From Mycobacterium decipiens (GTDB lineage Bacteria > Actinomycetota > Actinomycetes > Mycobacteriales > Mycobacteriaceae), in assembly GCF_963853665.1 (NCBI RefSeq), contig NZ_OY970459.1, forward strand, positions 4,278,001-4,342,000: a stretch of 64,000 nucleotides of DNA. Direction: 5' to 3'. Made by a program: the position numbers and the translations under genes. The notes below the pieces were generated by a model. That model was given only the letters and a program-made list of their open reading frames with translations. It had not been told where the DNA came from and did no database searches. Shown here piece by piece: positions 1 to 8,914 of this stretch. Within the stretch, counting starts at the first letter, position 1; each line of letters opens with the position of its first letter.

Positions 1-613
1 TGGTGAGTTGTTCATCGGACAGTTTCCCGGCCGTGGCGTACGGCGAGATCTTGGCGACATGCAGAATTTCGTCACTGTAGGCGTTGCCGATACCGGCGAT
101 CACCTTCTGGTCGGTGATGACGGTCTTGATCCGGCCGGTGTTGCCGGCCAATTGCCCGGCCAGGTCGTCGGCGCTGACGGCCAATGCGTCTGGCCCCAGC
201 GCGGCAATGCCGGGTACCTGCGCTGGGTCGTCGACCAGCCACACGGCCAGCCGCTTCTGGGTTCCGGCCTCGGTGAGGTCGAAGCCCGGCGCGGTGCCCG
301 GGGCGCCCAGATGGACACGCAGCCCGATCGGCCCCTTGCCGGGTCGCAGCGGCGCTGCGGCCAGCCGGTCGGACCACCGCAACCAGCCCGCACGCGACAG
401 ATGAGCGATCAAGGCCAGCTTCCCGGCACGCAGTCCCAGGTACTTGCCCCACCGGTCGGCCCCGACAATCTCCTGGCCGTGCAGCGCGCCGATCGGCGGG
501 TCGAACGTTTTCAGCACGGACAGCGCGCCGACGTCGACACGACCGACCGACAGACCGACGGCGTGCCGCCGCAAATGGTCTGCCAGCGCTTCGATCTCGG
601 GGAGTTCGGGCAC
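1..613 (-). CDS. Fpg/Nei-family DNA glycosylase (3' end outside window)
   Basis: Base-excision repair glycosylase/AP lyase of the formamidopyrimidine-DNA glycosylase family. Read on the minus strand from a GTG at 613, the protein opens with the family N-terminus (M)PELPEIEAL, whose Pro2 and Glu3 are the catalytic residues. A Lys in RWGKYLGL matches the conserved beta-hairpin lysine. The H2TH segment VIAGIGNAYSDEIL is visible before the window edge, and the C-terminal zinc finger lies outside, so 204 codons are seen. The H37Rv counterpart (Rv0944) is annotated, as I recall, with only about 158 residues and lacks this N-terminal part. That fits truncation by the cobF-region deletion, so the copy here looks like the ancestral full-length form. 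Damage specificity cannot be told from sequence. Confidence 0.88.
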   Translation of the reverse strand, partial: MPELPEIEALADHLRRHAVGLSVGRVDVGALSVLKTFDPPIGALHGQEIVGADRWGKYLGLRAGKLALIAHLSRAGWLRWSDRLAAAPLRPGKGPIGLRVHLGAPGTAPGFDLTEAGTQKRLAVWLVDDPAQVPGIAALGPDALAVSADDLAGQLAGNTGRIKTVITDQKVIAGIGNAYSDEILHVAKISPYATAGKLSDEQLT

Positions 614-659
614 GCGTATCAGTCTGCCGACCGCCGCGCAGGGATGTCCATCCCGAGTG

Positions 660-2369
660 CTACGGGGGTCCGGCCGTCCCGGGCTGGCCGAATATCTGCC
701 CGCCGGCACCGCCCTTGCCGCCGACACCGCCCTGGGCGGCACCGGCCCCGGCCCCGCCGTTGCCGCCGTTGCCGATCAGGCCGGCATCGCCGCCATCACC
801 GCCGACACCGTTTCCCATCGGGGCGGTGAAGCCCGCGGGTATGGCGCCGGCGCTACCACCGTTGCCGCCGTTGCCGTAGAAGAACCCACCACTGCCGCCG
901 AAGCCGCCGTCACTGGTCTGGAACACATTGCCGGTGCCGCCGCTGCCGAGGTTGCCCGGCGTGCCGGTGGCGCCGCCATTGCCGCCGGCGCCACCGTGGC
1001 CGAACAGCTGGGCGTCCCCGCCGAAGCCGCCGAGCACGCCGGGACCGGCGTCGCCGCCGTTGTGGCCGCCGCTGCCGCCGTTGCCTCCGTTGCCACCGGC
1101 GCCGGCATTGCCGCCGTTGCCAATCAACCCGGATTGACCGCCGCCACCACCGAAGCCGCCGTAACCGCCGGTGCCGTTGAAGGTCAGAATCTCGTTGGGG
1201 GCGCCCCCGCCATCTGCGCCGTTGCCGCCGAAGCCGCCGGTACCGCCGTTGCCGTAGAAGAACCCGCCGCCGCCGCCGGTGCCACCGTTGAGACCACTGC
1301 CACCCTGACCACCACTGTCTCCGCCAGTGCCTACGGTCTGGCCGGCGCCGCCCAATCCACCGTTGCCGCCGGCGCCGCCGTTACCGAACAGCCCGGAGTT
1401 GCCGCCGTTACCACCGGTCGCGAGGAAACCTCCGCCGTTAGCGCCGGCCGTGACGCTGCTGTCAGCGACGAACGAACCGCCATTGCCGCTGTTGCCACCG
1501 GCACCACCGTCGCCGTACAGCCACCCGCTGTGGCCGCCGTTGCCGCCGTTGCCGGCCTCCCCGCCATTGCCGCCCGAGGAAATGCCACCGGTGGCATTGC
1601 CGCCGTTTCCGCCCAGACCACCAAACCCGCCCGTGCCGAAGAGCAACCCACCGGGACCGCCGGAACCGCCGTTGCCCCCGACGCCGCCGTCAAAGCCGGA
1701 GGGTTGGCCCGGACCCGCGGCACCGGCCTGCCCCCCGTTACCACCGAGGCCACCGGCGCCGCCCAGGCCGTACAGCCACCCGCCGGCACCCCCGAGACCG
1801 CCGTTGCCACCCGCCTGGCCGGCCTCGCCTGCCGCACCCGCCGCCCCGTCGCCACCGGCGCCGCCCCGTCCGCCGTTGCCCAACAGCCCGGCCGACCCGC
1901 CGGTGCCGCCGGCCTGACCCAGCGCACCCGACCCGCCGTTGCCGCCGTTTCCGTACAGCCACCCGCCAGGCCCGCCGGCTTGGCCGGTCCCCGGGGCCCC
2001 GTTGGCGCCGTTGCCGATGAGTGGACGCCCAGTGAGCGCCAGCACGGGGTCAGTGGCCAAGGCCTGCGCTTGCTGCATGGGCAACGCGTTGAGGGCCTCG
2101 GTCGTGGCGTACTGCCCCGCGCCGGCGCTCATAAGCTGGACGAACTGCTGATGGAATAGCGCGGCCTGCGCGCTGAGCGCCTGATATGCCTGTGCGTGCG
2201 CGCTGAACAGCGCCGAAATGCCCGCCGACACCTCGTCGGCACCCGCCGGCAGCACCGCGGTTATCGGGGCCGCCGCCGCCGCGTTGGCCTGGCTAATCGT
2301 CGAACCAATACCTGCTAGATCGTTGGCCGCGGCAGCCACGTACTCGGGCGCTGCGTTCACCCACGACAT
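660..2369 (-). CDS. PE_PGRS family protein
   Basis: A 569-residue protein. The N-terminal PE domain covers residues 1 to about 93 and begins [23 protein letters not shown] linker with the GRPLIGNG motif lies near residue 115, and the rest is the glycine-rich PGRS domain built from GGAGG and GGNGG type repeats to the C-terminus. PE_PGRS proteins are exported to the mycobacterial surface, mostly through ESX-5. The role of this member is unknown. It lies between cobF and the glycosylase gene, both on the same strand, with 46 bases to the glycosylase start. Long open frames on the opposite strand are by-products of the GC-rich repeats. The exact count of PGRS repeats may be affected by assembly. 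Confidence 0.95.
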   Translation of the reverse strand: MSWVNAAPEYVAAAANDLAGIGSTISQANAAAAAPITAVLPAGADEVSAGISALFSAHAQAYQALSAQAALFHQQFVQLMSAGAGQYATTEALNALPMQQAQALATDPVLALTGRPLIGNGANGAPGTGQAGGPGGWLYGNGGNGGSGALGQAGGTGGSAGLLGNGGRGGAGGDGAAGAAGEAGQAGGNGGLGGAGGWLYGLGGAGGLGGNGGQAGAAGPGQPSGFDGGVGGNGGSGGPGGLLFGTGGFGGLGGNGGNATGGISSGGNGGEAGNGGNGGHSGWLYGDGGAGGNSGNGGSFVADSSVTAGANGGGFLATGGNGGNSGLFGNGGAGGNGGLGGAGQTVGTGGDSGGQGGSGLNGGTGGGGGFFYGNGGTGGFGGNGADGGGAPNEILTFNGTGGYGGFGGGGGQSGLIGNGGNAGAGGNGGNGGSGGHNGGDAGPGVLGGFGGDAQLFGHGGAGGNGGATGTPGNLGSGGTGNVFQTSDGGFGGSGGFFYGNGGNGGSAGAIPAGFTAPMGNGVGGDGGDAGLIGNGGNGGAGAGAAQGGVGGKGGAGGQIFGQPGTAGPP

Positions 2370-2539
2370 CTACGTCCTCCAGACGCCTGCGACGGCCCGC
2401 CCGTCGCCATGTGATCTTCGACACAGGTTGACTAAGAAGCGATGGTATCGCGATCCGCGGACCTATCCGGGCGCTTCCACCAAATCCTTAATGCGGGATT
2501 ACGCCACCGCTGTTCAGCGCGGCGCCCTAAGTGAGCCTT

Positions 2540-3280
2540 TTAGTGATCCCTAAGTAAGTAGGTATCCATGATCCAGCCGTGCCGTGCCCGCGCTTGGGCG
2601 CGTAGCGCCGCAATGCGCGTCCCGACCTCGCCGACCGTGCCTGCCACCAGCAGCTCGTCGTCGGTCCCCAGATAGGCGCCCCACCAGATTCGGGTGTCCG
2701 GCGGGCAGGCCCGAAACGAGCAGTCGCCGTCGAGCATGACCACAGCCGAGCCAGATAACCCGTGCGCGCGCAGTTGCCTGCCGGTGGTGATCAGGACGGG
2801 TTCGCCAACCTCGTTGAGCGGGATACGGTGCCGGGCCGTCAGCGCCTGCACCGCGGTGATACCCGGAACGACGTCATAGCTGATGTCGACCTCGGCGGCC
2901 ACCGCATCCAGGACGCGCAATGTGCTGTCGTACAGCGCCGGGTCACCCCAGGCCAGGAAGGCCCCGACGCCGTCGGGCCCCAGCTCGGCGGAGATGGCCG
3001 CCGCCCAGATCCGTGCGCGCGCCGCGTGCCAGTCCGACACCGCCTCCCGGTACTCGGCAGCTGTCGATCGCGCTGGGTCGGACAATTCGACGAATCGGTA
3101 CCCGGGCTCGCGAATGAACCGGGCACAGATCTTCCGCCGCAGCTCCACCAGGTCGCCTTTCGCCTCACCCTTGTCCATCGCGAAGAACACCTGCGTGTCG
3201 TTGAGCGCGTGAATCGCCTGGGCGGTCACGTAGTCGGGATCCCCGGCGCCGATACCGATGACGTGAATGTGCCGACTCAC
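2540..3280 (-). CDS. cobF: Precorrin-6A synthase (deacetylating), CobF
   Basis: S-adenosylmethionine-dependent C1-methyltransferase of the aerobic cobalamin pathway, which converts precorrin-5 to precorrin-6A with loss of acetate. The 246-residue protein is a single TP-methylase domain: HIHVIGIGAGDPDYVTAQA at residues 4-22 is the glycine-rich first motif, FLAWGDPALYDS near residue 110 is the second, and VVPGITAVQALTAR near residue 140 is the third. Length is normal for CobF. The gene stands alone, away from other cob genes, between the PE_PGRS gene and a divergent diiron-oxygenase gene. M. tuberculosis is known to lack cobF, while M. canettii and other mycobacteria keep it, so this is the main evidence that the window is not from a typical M. 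tuberculosis strain. Confidence 0.93.
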   Translation of the reverse strand: MSRHIHVIGIGAGDPDYVTAQAIHALNDTQVFFAMDKGEAKGDLVELRRKICARFIREPGYRFVELSDPARSTAAEYREAVSDWHAARARIWAAAISAELGPDGVGAFLAWGDPALYDSTLRVLDAVAAEVDISYDVVPGITAVQALTARHRIPLNEVGEPVLITTGRQLRAHGLSGSAVVMLDGDCSFRACPPDTRIWWGAYLGTDDELLVAGTVGEVGTRIAALRAQARARHGWIMDTYLLRDH

Positions 3281-3436
3281 CTCAGTCCTCCGGGCCTCTC
3301 CGGTCCCTGTTTGCAGCTCAACCTAATTGAGGCCGCGAATGGGCTACCCGAGACCGCGGGTACCGGATACCATGGGTATTGACTATCGATTGTGATCTCC
3401 CTAACGTCTGAAACACCCGATGAAGGGACAACAACG

Positions 3437-4342
3437 ATGACCGCTGCGGTGAAGCCAAGTGGGCCCAGTCGGGAAGAGTTCTCCGAGCGCCTGCTGAAGG
3501 GCTCAATCAAAAAGTCCTACCAGCCCGTCGTCGACATCGACTGGGATGCCCCGCTGGAGCCGGACAAGTTCTACCTGCCCCCCAGGCTGGTGTCGCTGTA
3601 CGCCACCCCGATGTGGGACGAGATGACCCGCGACCAACAAATCGAGCTGTCCCGCCAGGAACTGGTCAACACGCTGTCCGCCGGGATCTGGTTCGAGAAC
3701 ATGCTCAATCAATCCTTGCTGCGCACCATCCTGCACGAAGACCCCACCAGCAACTCGACGCATTACAAACTGACCGAGCTGGGCGACGAGACCCGCCACA
3801 TGGTCATGTTCGGCAAAGCGATCGAGCGGATCGGCGCCAGGGCGGTACGTCCCCGGCTGGTCCACCGAATGATCATCAACACGCTTCCGCTGGTGTTCCA
3901 ACGAGGCTCGATGCTGTGGGTGGCCGCCCTCATCGGTGAGGAAATCTTCGACTCGCTGCAACGGCAGATGATGGACGACCCCGAGTTGCAGCCAATTATC
4001 CAGCGGCTCATGCGAATTCACGTCACTGAAGAGGCCCGCCACATCCAGTTCGCCCGCGACGGCGCACGCCGGCGGGTGCAGACGATGCCGCGATTGAGCA
4101 GGTGGTTCATGGCCAACATCAATGGCGTTGGCGGGTACTTCTTCCGCTACCTATTCAGCAATCCCGTCCCCTACGCGCGCACCGGTCTGGATCCGCAACG
4201 GGCTCGCAGGACCGCCCGGAGCAGCCCGCACCGTCACGAAATGCAGAAAGCCGGATTCGCTCCGCTGGCGGCGTTCTTGACCGAAGTGGGTCTGCTGGGC
4301 CCGATCGCCCGGCGCGGTTGGAAACGCACCAAGTTTCTGTGA
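3437..4342 (+). CDS. AurF-like diiron oxygenase
   Basis: A 301-residue helical protein related to the AurF/para-aminobenzoate N-oxygenase group of diiron enzymes. Candidate iron ligands are the carboxylates and histidines of ENMLNQSLLRTILHE, DETRHMVMF and VTEEARHIQFARDG, the usual ExxH-type pairs. The ATG at 3437 is preferred because it follows GAAGGGACAACAACG; an upstream in-frame GTG at 3392 is also open. Its TGA overlaps the GTG of the next gene, so the diiron protein and the flavin monooxygenase are probably translated together and may act in one oxidation pathway. The substrate is unknown. I do not recall this gene in H37Rv, where the region appears deleted together with cobF. Confidence 0.82.
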   Translation: MTAAVKPSGPSREEFSERLLKGSIKKSYQPVVDIDWDAPLEPDKFYLPPRLVSLYATPMWDEMTRDQQIELSRQELVNTLSAGIWFENMLNQSLLRTILHEDPTSNSTHYKLTELGDETRHMVMFGKAIERIGARAVRPRLVHRMIINTLPLVFQRGSMLWVAALIGEEIFDSLQRQMMDDPELQPIIQRLMRIHVTEEARHIQFARDGARRRVQTMPRLSRWFMANINGVGGYFFRYLFSNPVPYARTGLDPQRARRTARSSPHRHEMQKAGFAPLAAFLTEVGLLGPIARRGWKRTKFL

Positions 4343-5625
4343 CCGAGACGCCCGGCCAGGCTGAGGCCGGCCACCCGGTCGTGCCGGTCGTGGTGGTCGG
4401 CGCCGGCGCCGGTGGCCGGGATGCCGCAGCCGCGCTGCTGGCCGCCGGAATTACCGAGTTCGTCATCCTCGACAAGGCGCCCGGGCCGGCCCTCGACAAG
4501 CACCTGCGTCCCGGCCACGAGGTCCTGAGTTCGGTGTTCGACGACGACACCGACACCTGGGCGCTCGGTACGGCCGGCGGCGAGACCATCCGGGGTCACG
4601 TCGTCATCGCCACCCACCGGCGGGTCGTCCATGTCCCGTGGACACCGGACTTCGCTGGGCGCGGCGACTACCGGGGCGAGTCCTTTCACGCGGCGGCGTG
4701 GGACCCCGATTTCAACCCGGCCGGCAAGCGCATCGCGCTGATCGGCACCGACGCCACCACCGCCCACCACATCGGCCGATTGATCGAATCGGCGGCGTCG
4801 GTCCTGGTCGTCGCCCACGCACCGCGCCGCGTCGTCACCGACGTCCCACTGTGGAGAACGCGGGCCAAACGCTGGCTACGTCGCGGCACCCAAGGTGACC
4901 GGCCGGTGCTCGCCCTGGCCGGGTCAGCGGTCGACGCGGTGACCTCCTCGGGCATCCGCACCCGCGATGGCATCGACCACCCCGTCGACGCCATCATCTA
5001 CGGCACCGGGCTCGCGATCGCCGACCGGGTCCGCGATCAGACGCTGGTGGGTGCCCGCGGCCTGACCATCCGCCAAGCCTGGGACGACGGCATGGAGCCC
5101 TACCTCGGCGTCGCCGTGTGTGGTTTCCCCAACTACTTCTTCATCACCGGACCCGACACCCGCGCGCAGGCACGCTACGTCGTCGAGTGCGTGGAACTCA
5201 TGAAACGCACCGCCAGCCGCCGCATCGAGGTGCGCCGCAGCAGCCAGCAGGTATTCAACGAGCGCGCCCACCTCCAACCCGCCCTGCGCCATCCGGTGCC
5301 GCGCGCCCGCGCGGCGTTCGACCTCTCATCCGGGGCGGCCGACGACGATCAGACCTACGAAGGCACGGCGACGCTGACGCTGGCCGGCACCCACCATCGA
5401 GTGCGCGTCCGACTCACCGGCCACCTCGATCCGATCGACGGCAACTACCACTGGCAGGGCACCGTGTTCGATTCCCTGCCCGAGAGTTCACGCGCGCACG
5501 CACGGGCGGCGACGTTAACAATCGGTGAACACAGCGCACCAGCACACATCACCGAACAAACGCCGTGGGGCACGCACTCGGTCGCCGGAGTGGGCCCACC
5601 GCCCTATGCGCGAGCCGGCTCCTAG
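4339..5625 (+). CDS. Flavin-dependent monooxygenase with C-terminal DUF4873-like domain
   Basis: A 428-residue FAD/NAD(P)-type monooxygenase. The FAD-binding GAGAGG motif is near residue 20, a second nucleotide-binding segment (IALIGTDATTAHHIGRL) is near residue 135, and the C-terminal hundred residues (YEGTATLTLAGTHHRVRVRLTG) resemble DUF4873. The GTG start at 4339 overlaps the stop of the diiron gene (GTGA), indicating coupling. H37Rv Rv0943c is annotated at about 346 residues as I recall, 82 fewer, and would lack the FAD-binding N-terminus. The gene here therefore looks like the intact ancestor. Whether it is a Baeyer-Villiger or hydroxylating enzyme cannot be decided from sequence. Confidence 0.82.
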   Translation: MTETPGQAEAGHPVVPVVVVGAGAGGRDAAAALLAAGITEFVILDKAPGPALDKHLRPGHEVLSSVFDDDTDTWALGTAGGETIRGHVVIATHRRVVHVPWTPDFAGRGDYRGESFHAAAWDPDFNPAGKRIALIGTDATTAHHIGRLIESAASVLVVAHAPRRVVTDVPLWRTRAKRWLRRGTQGDRPVLALAGSAVDAVTSSGIRTRDGIDHPVDAIIYGTGLAIADRVRDQTLVGARGLTIRQAWDDGMEPYLGVAVCGFPNYFFITGPDTRAQARYVVECVELMKRTASRRIEVRRSSQQVFNERAHLQPALRHPVPRARAAFDLSSGAADDDQTYEGTATLTLAGTHHRVRVRLTGHLDPIDGNYHWQGTVFDSLPESSRAHARAATLTIGEHSAPAHITEQTPWGTHSVAGVGPPPYARAGS

Positions 5626-5988
5626 GACCCCGAGGCAGAGCGTGACCACCCCACGGCGCCAGCGCCGCGTTCGCCGGTCTTTCGTTGGGCGGATTCCCCC
5701 GGGTTTACCTGCTGGAGTTTGGATAGGCTGGGCACAGCCCAACTGGAGGTTGGTCGTGCGCTTTTGCGGGTAACCCCCCTGGGTGGCGCGTGCTGCCTCA
5801 GACGATAAGACGGACAAGAACGCGATGTTCGGCGTGGTAGGGGTCGGTGCTTCGGACGGACGGGGTCGAGGCGTCGAGGCCACTTCGCGTTCGCGAGGCA
5901 GCGTGAGCAGCCGAAGATAGGCTTTTCCGACGCCAAGGGGGCGGCGTCCTCAAAGCAATTGGCGGGGCAGGAGTTCGAGGAGCTGCAG
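5626..5988. other. Intergenic region before the STAS/HATPase operon
   Basis: About 360 bases without a convincing gene. Open frames on either strand here have arginine- and proline-rich translations typical of non-coding GC-rich DNA. A candidate SigF-type promoter lies at 5748-5773. A frame continuous with the 44-codon ORF is open from about 5800 but has no clear start codon before 5989. Confidence 0.5.
5748..5773 (+). promoter_or_regulatory. Candidate SigF-type promoter
   Basis: GGTTG at 5748-5752, a 15-base spacer, then GGGTAA at 5768-5773. This resembles the mycobacterial SigF pattern (GGTTT, about 15-17 bases, GGGTAT). It lies about 220 bases before the small ORF at 5989 and 350 bases before a STAS/HATPase gene, a family often tied to sigma-factor control. 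The -35 half is imperfect and no transcription data exist. Confidence 0.35.
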
Positions 5989-6123
5989 ATGGAACCGGAC
6001 GACAGGATGGGACTGGAAAGCCAGTTCATGGCGTCCCGCCGGTTCGGAACCAGGGCCATGGTGGCGCTGCGACCCCAGTTGCGACGTGCGCGGGACGCCG
6101 GCGCATGGGAGTGGTTGCGGTGA
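5989..6123 (+). CDS. Small 44-residue ORF coupled to the STAS/HATPase gene
   Basis: An ATG at 5989 opens a 44-residue frame (MEPDDRMGLESQF...GAWEWLR) ending in TGA at 6121-6123. The stop overlaps the GTG start of the next gene (GTGA), the arrangement expected of translational coupling. The product is Arg-rich, with no signal peptide, membrane segment or domain I recognise. The frame stays open upstream, so a longer product from a rare start is possible. The evidence is positional only. Confidence 0.4.
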   Translation: MEPDDRMGLESQFMASRRFGTRAMVALRPQLRRARDAGAWEWLR

Positions 6124-6884
6124 GCGCGGTAGCCAAGTCACCGAGTTCGCTGGCCATTGCGGCGCGGACGGAGAAGTCGGTGGTGATCCTTGCCGCCGAC
6201 GGTGTGCTTGACTCCGGCAGTTCCGCGTCGCTTCGAGACAGCGTCACGAGGGCGACGCTGAAGGAGCCGTCGGCGGTTGTCGTCGATGTCACCGCGCTTC
6301 AAGTCGCTGACGAATCGGCATGGTCCGTGTTCATCAGCGCCCGCTGGCACGTCGACTTCCGACCGGCCGTTCCGGTCTTGCTGGTCTGCGGCCAGCGGGC
6401 GGGCCGCGCGGCGATCACGCGCACCGGGGTCGCCCGCTTCATGCCGGTATACCCGACGGAGAAAGGGGCCAAGAAGGCTATCGGTCGGCTTACGCGCCGC
6501 AACGTGAAGCATTCCGACGCGCAACTGCCCGCCAATCTGAACAGCCTTCGCGAGTCACGCCAGTTGGTCCGCGAGTGGCTCACCGAATGGTCACGTCCCG
6601 CGCTGATCCCGGTCGCACTGGTCGTCGTCAACGTACTCGTGGAGAACGTGCTGAAACACACCGGAAGCGACCCGGTGATGCGGATCGAAAGCGACGGCCC
6701 AACCGCGACCATCGCGGTTTCCGACGGCAGCACCGCCCCCGCCGTTCGGCTGACGTCGCCCCCCAAGGGTATCGACGTGTCCGGCCTGGCGATCGTTGCC
6801 GCCTTGTCGCGCGCCTGGGGCAGCAGTCCAACCTCGTCGGGCAAGACGGTCTGGGCGATCATCGGTCCGGAAAACCAGCTCTAA
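6120..6884 (+). CDS. STAS domain / HATPase regulatory protein (Rv0941c-like)
   Basis: A 254-residue cytoplasmic protein. An N-terminal STAS-like fold (AARTEKSVVILAADGVLDSGSSASLRDSV...AVVVDVTAL) resembles anti-sigma-factor antagonists. A C-terminal part resembles the HATPase fold of anti-sigma kinases: NVLVENVLKHTG near residue 180 looks like the N-box and VSDGST like the G1 region. The GTG at 6120 is chosen because it overlaps the preceding stop and gives 254 residues, the length I recall for Rv0941c. An in-frame ATG at 6105 is an alternative. A fused antagonist and kinase suggests a self-contained partner-switch regulator, but its sigma-factor target is unknown. Confidence 0.78.
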   Translation: MSAVAKSPSSLAIAARTEKSVVILAADGVLDSGSSASLRDSVTRATLKEPSAVVVDVTALQVADESAWSVFISARWHVDFRPAVPVLLVCGQRAGRAAITRTGVARFMPVYPTEKGAKKAIGRLTRRNVKHSDAQLPANLNSLRESRQLVREWLTEWSRPALIPVALVVVNVLVENVLKHTGSDPVMRIESDGPTATIAVSDGSTAPAVRLTSPPKGIDVSGLAIVAALSRAWGSSPTSSGKTVWAIIGPENQL

Positions 6885-6921
6885 GCTAAGCCGTTGCGCC
6901 CGCACCCGCTTGCGGGCCAAA

Positions 6922-6937
6922 TTAGAACACGTTCTAA
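6922..6937. promoter_or_regulatory. KstR-type operator
   Basis: TTAGAACACGTTCTAA is a 7+7 inverted repeat around a 2-base centre. It matches the KstR consensus TnnAACnnGTTnnA, the operator of the cholesterol-catabolism repressor. It ends 35 bases before the GTG of the F420-type oxidoreductase gene, a position suited to repression. I recall Rv0940c being listed in the KstR regulon, which agrees. Confidence 0.75.
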
Positions 6938-6972
6938 TCTCGTGGGACGGCCACTTCGAGGAAGGCAATGAC

Positions 6973-7839
6973 GTGCGGTTCAGCTACGCGGAGGCAATGA
7001 CCGACTTTACCTTCTACATCCCGCTGGCCAAGGCCGCCGAAGCGGCGGGATACAGCAGCATGACGATTCCCGACAGCATCGCCTACCCCTTCGAATCCGA
7101 CTCGACGTACCCGTACACACCCGACGGCAACCGCGAGTTCCTCGATGGTAAGCCGTTCATCGAAACCTTTGTCCTGACAGCGGCATTGGGCGCGGTGACG
7201 ACAACGCTGCGGTTCAACTTCTTCGTCCTCAAGCTACCCATCCGGCCGCCGGCTCTGGTGGCAAAGCAAGCCGGTTCACTGGCCGCCTTGATCGGCAATC
7301 GGGTCGGGTTGGGCGTCGGCACCAGCCCGTGGCCGGAGGACTACGAGCTGATGGGCGTCCCATTCGGTAAGCGCGGCAAGCGAATTGACGAATGTATCGA
7401 GATCGTGCGGGGCCTTACCACCGGCGACTACTTCGAGTTCCACGGCGAGTTCTACGACATCCCCAAGACGAAGATGACCCCGGCTCCCACCGAGCCTATC
7501 CCGATCTTGGTCGGCGGCCATGCCGACGCCGCGCTGCGCCGGGCGGCGCGTGCGGATGGATGGATGCACGGCGGCGGCGATCCGGACGAGCTCGACCGGC
7601 TGATCGCCAGGGTCAAGCAGCTTCGTGAAGAAGAGGGGAAGACCGGCCCGTTCGAGATTCACGTGATCTCCCTCGACGGCTTCACCGTGGACGGCGTCAA
7701 GCGACTTGAGGACAAGGGGGTGACCGACGTTATCGTCGGCTTCCGCATCCCCTATATCATGGGATCCGACACCGAGCCGCTGGAGACCAAGATCCGCAAC
7801 TTGGAGATGTTCGCCGAGAATGTGATCGCGAAAGTCTAA
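6973..7839 (+). CDS. LLM-class F420-dependent oxidoreductase (Rv0940c-like)
   Basis: A 288-residue luciferase-like TIM-barrel oxidoreductase that probably uses coenzyme F420. Family features are [30 protein letters not shown] at the N-terminus, the [32 protein letters not shown] segment near residue 110 and [24 protein letters not shown] near residue 180. The GTG at 6973 is chosen because it gives 288 residues, the length I recall for Rv0940c, and places the KstR-type operator just upstream. That operator suggests a role in sterol or lipid breakdown; the substrate is not known. Confidence 0.88.
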   Translation: MRFSYAEAMTDFTFYIPLAKAAEAAGYSSMTIPDSIAYPFESDSTYPYTPDGNREFLDGKPFIETFVLTAALGAVTTTLRFNFFVLKLPIRPPALVAKQAGSLAALIGNRVGLGVGTSPWPEDYELMGVPFGKRGKRIDECIEIVRGLTTGDYFEFHGEFYDIPKTKMTPAPTEPIPILVGGHADAALRRAARADGWMHGGGDPDELDRLIARVKQLREEEGKTGPFEIHVISLDGFTVDGVKRLEDKGVTDVIVGFRIPYIMGSDTEPLETKIRNLEMFAENVIAKV

Positions 7840-7925
7840 GCATCACAGGTGATCCCAGATCGAAGTTGGCTTCTGTCTCCGGTGCCACCCAGGCGGATTC
7901 ACCCGCGCAACGCAGAGGAGTAGCC

Positions 7926-8843
7926 ATGGTGCGAGCCGACGACGACACGTGGGATTTGGCCGGCAGTGTGGGGGCCACCGCAACAATGGTGGCTGCCGCC
8001 CGTGCTGCCGCGACCAGGCGTGCGAGTCCGGTTATCACCGATCCGTTCGCTGAGCCGCTGGTCCGCGCTGTGGGGCTGGACCTGTTCACCCGAGTGGCCG
8101 CCGGCGACGCGGATCTCGACGAGATCGGCAGCGGTCTCGGCTTTCCGCGCATGGTGGACACGTTCGCGGCCCGTGCGCTGTTTTTCGACCGGTTCTTTGC
8201 CGACGCGACCGCGGCCGGCTTGCGCCAGGTCGTGATCGTGGCATCGGGCCTGGACGCCCGCCCGTACCGGCTTTCCTGGCCGGTGGGCACGACCGTGTAC
8301 GAAATCGACCAGCCCGAGGTGATCGAGTTCAAGACGGCGACGTTGGCCAAGCTCGGCGTCGTCCCGACCGTCGAGCATCGCCCGGTGGGCATCGATCTTC
8401 GTGACGATTGGCCGGCCGCGCTGCAACGCGCCGGCTTCGATACCACCCAGCCCACGGCATGGCTGGCTGAGGGGGTGCTGATCGGGTTTCTGCCGCCCGA
8501 AGCTGAGGTCCGGTTACTGGACGATGTCAACGCGCTGAGCTCCGTCGGCAGCCGGCTGGCCGCCGACCACGGAACCATCTATGGATCCGCCGAGGAGTCG
8601 CAGCAACTGGGGCAACAGATGACCGAGGGTTGGCGAGCGCACGGACTCGATATGGACATCGCCGGCCTGATCTACCCCGGCCAGCACACCGACGTCGCCG
8701 CACACCTGCGCGCGCACGGATGGTCGGCGGCCACGTCCGAACACCGTGAGCTGTTCGCCGCCGCCGGCCTGTCCGAATTGGTGGCGGCCGACCTGCACGG
8801 CCCGGCCGGCACGATCAGCTTCGTGACGGCAATTCGGACCTAG
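7926..8843 (+). CDS. SAM-dependent methyltransferase, TIGR00027 family
   Basis: A 305-residue member of the large mycobacterial family of putative O-methyltransferases. Hallmarks are [26 protein letters not shown] at the N-terminus, the SAM-binding [14 protein letters not shown] near residue 100 and [20 protein letters not shown] near residue 185. The ATG at 7926 follows the ribosome site AGAGGAG. I do not recall a family member between Rv0940c and Rv0939 in H37Rv, so this may be an extra copy, or one lost in M. tuberculosis. Methyl acceptors are unknown for the family. It converges with the fusion gene downstream. Confidence 0.88.
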   Translation: MVRADDDTWDLAGSVGATATMVAAARAAATRRASPVITDPFAEPLVRAVGLDLFTRVAAGDADLDEIGSGLGFPRMVDTFAARALFFDRFFADATAAGLRQVVIVASGLDARPYRLSWPVGTTVYEIDQPEVIEFKTATLAKLGVVPTVEHRPVGIDLRDDWPAALQRAGFDTTQPTAWLAEGVLIGFLPPEAEVRLLDDVNALSSVGSRLAADHGTIYGSAEESQQLGQQMTEGWRAHGLDMDIAGLIYPGQHTDVAAHLRAHGWSAATSEHRELFAAAGLSELVAADLHGPAGTISFVTAIRT

Positions 8844-8914
8844 CGCCACATTTCGACCTCCTTTCCCATCCCCCACATGCCCTCTAGACGAACGGGTGAT
8901 CCCCGTTGCCCTGT

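Noticed and set aside
444..2159. A 571-codon plus-strand frame across the PE_PGRS gene
   Set aside because: It mirrors the GC-rich PGRS repeats and has no start context. The minus-strand PE_PGRS gene has a true PE domain.
4102..4338. Long frame upstream of the flavin monooxygenase start
   Set aside because: It overlaps the well-supported end of the diiron-oxygenase gene in another frame, and its translation lacks family features before the GTG at 4339.
5622..6059. Minus-strand frame where H37Rv Rv0942 might lie
   Set aside because: Arg-, Ser- and Pro-rich translation without motif or ribosome site, and it overlaps the coupled small ORF on the other strand.
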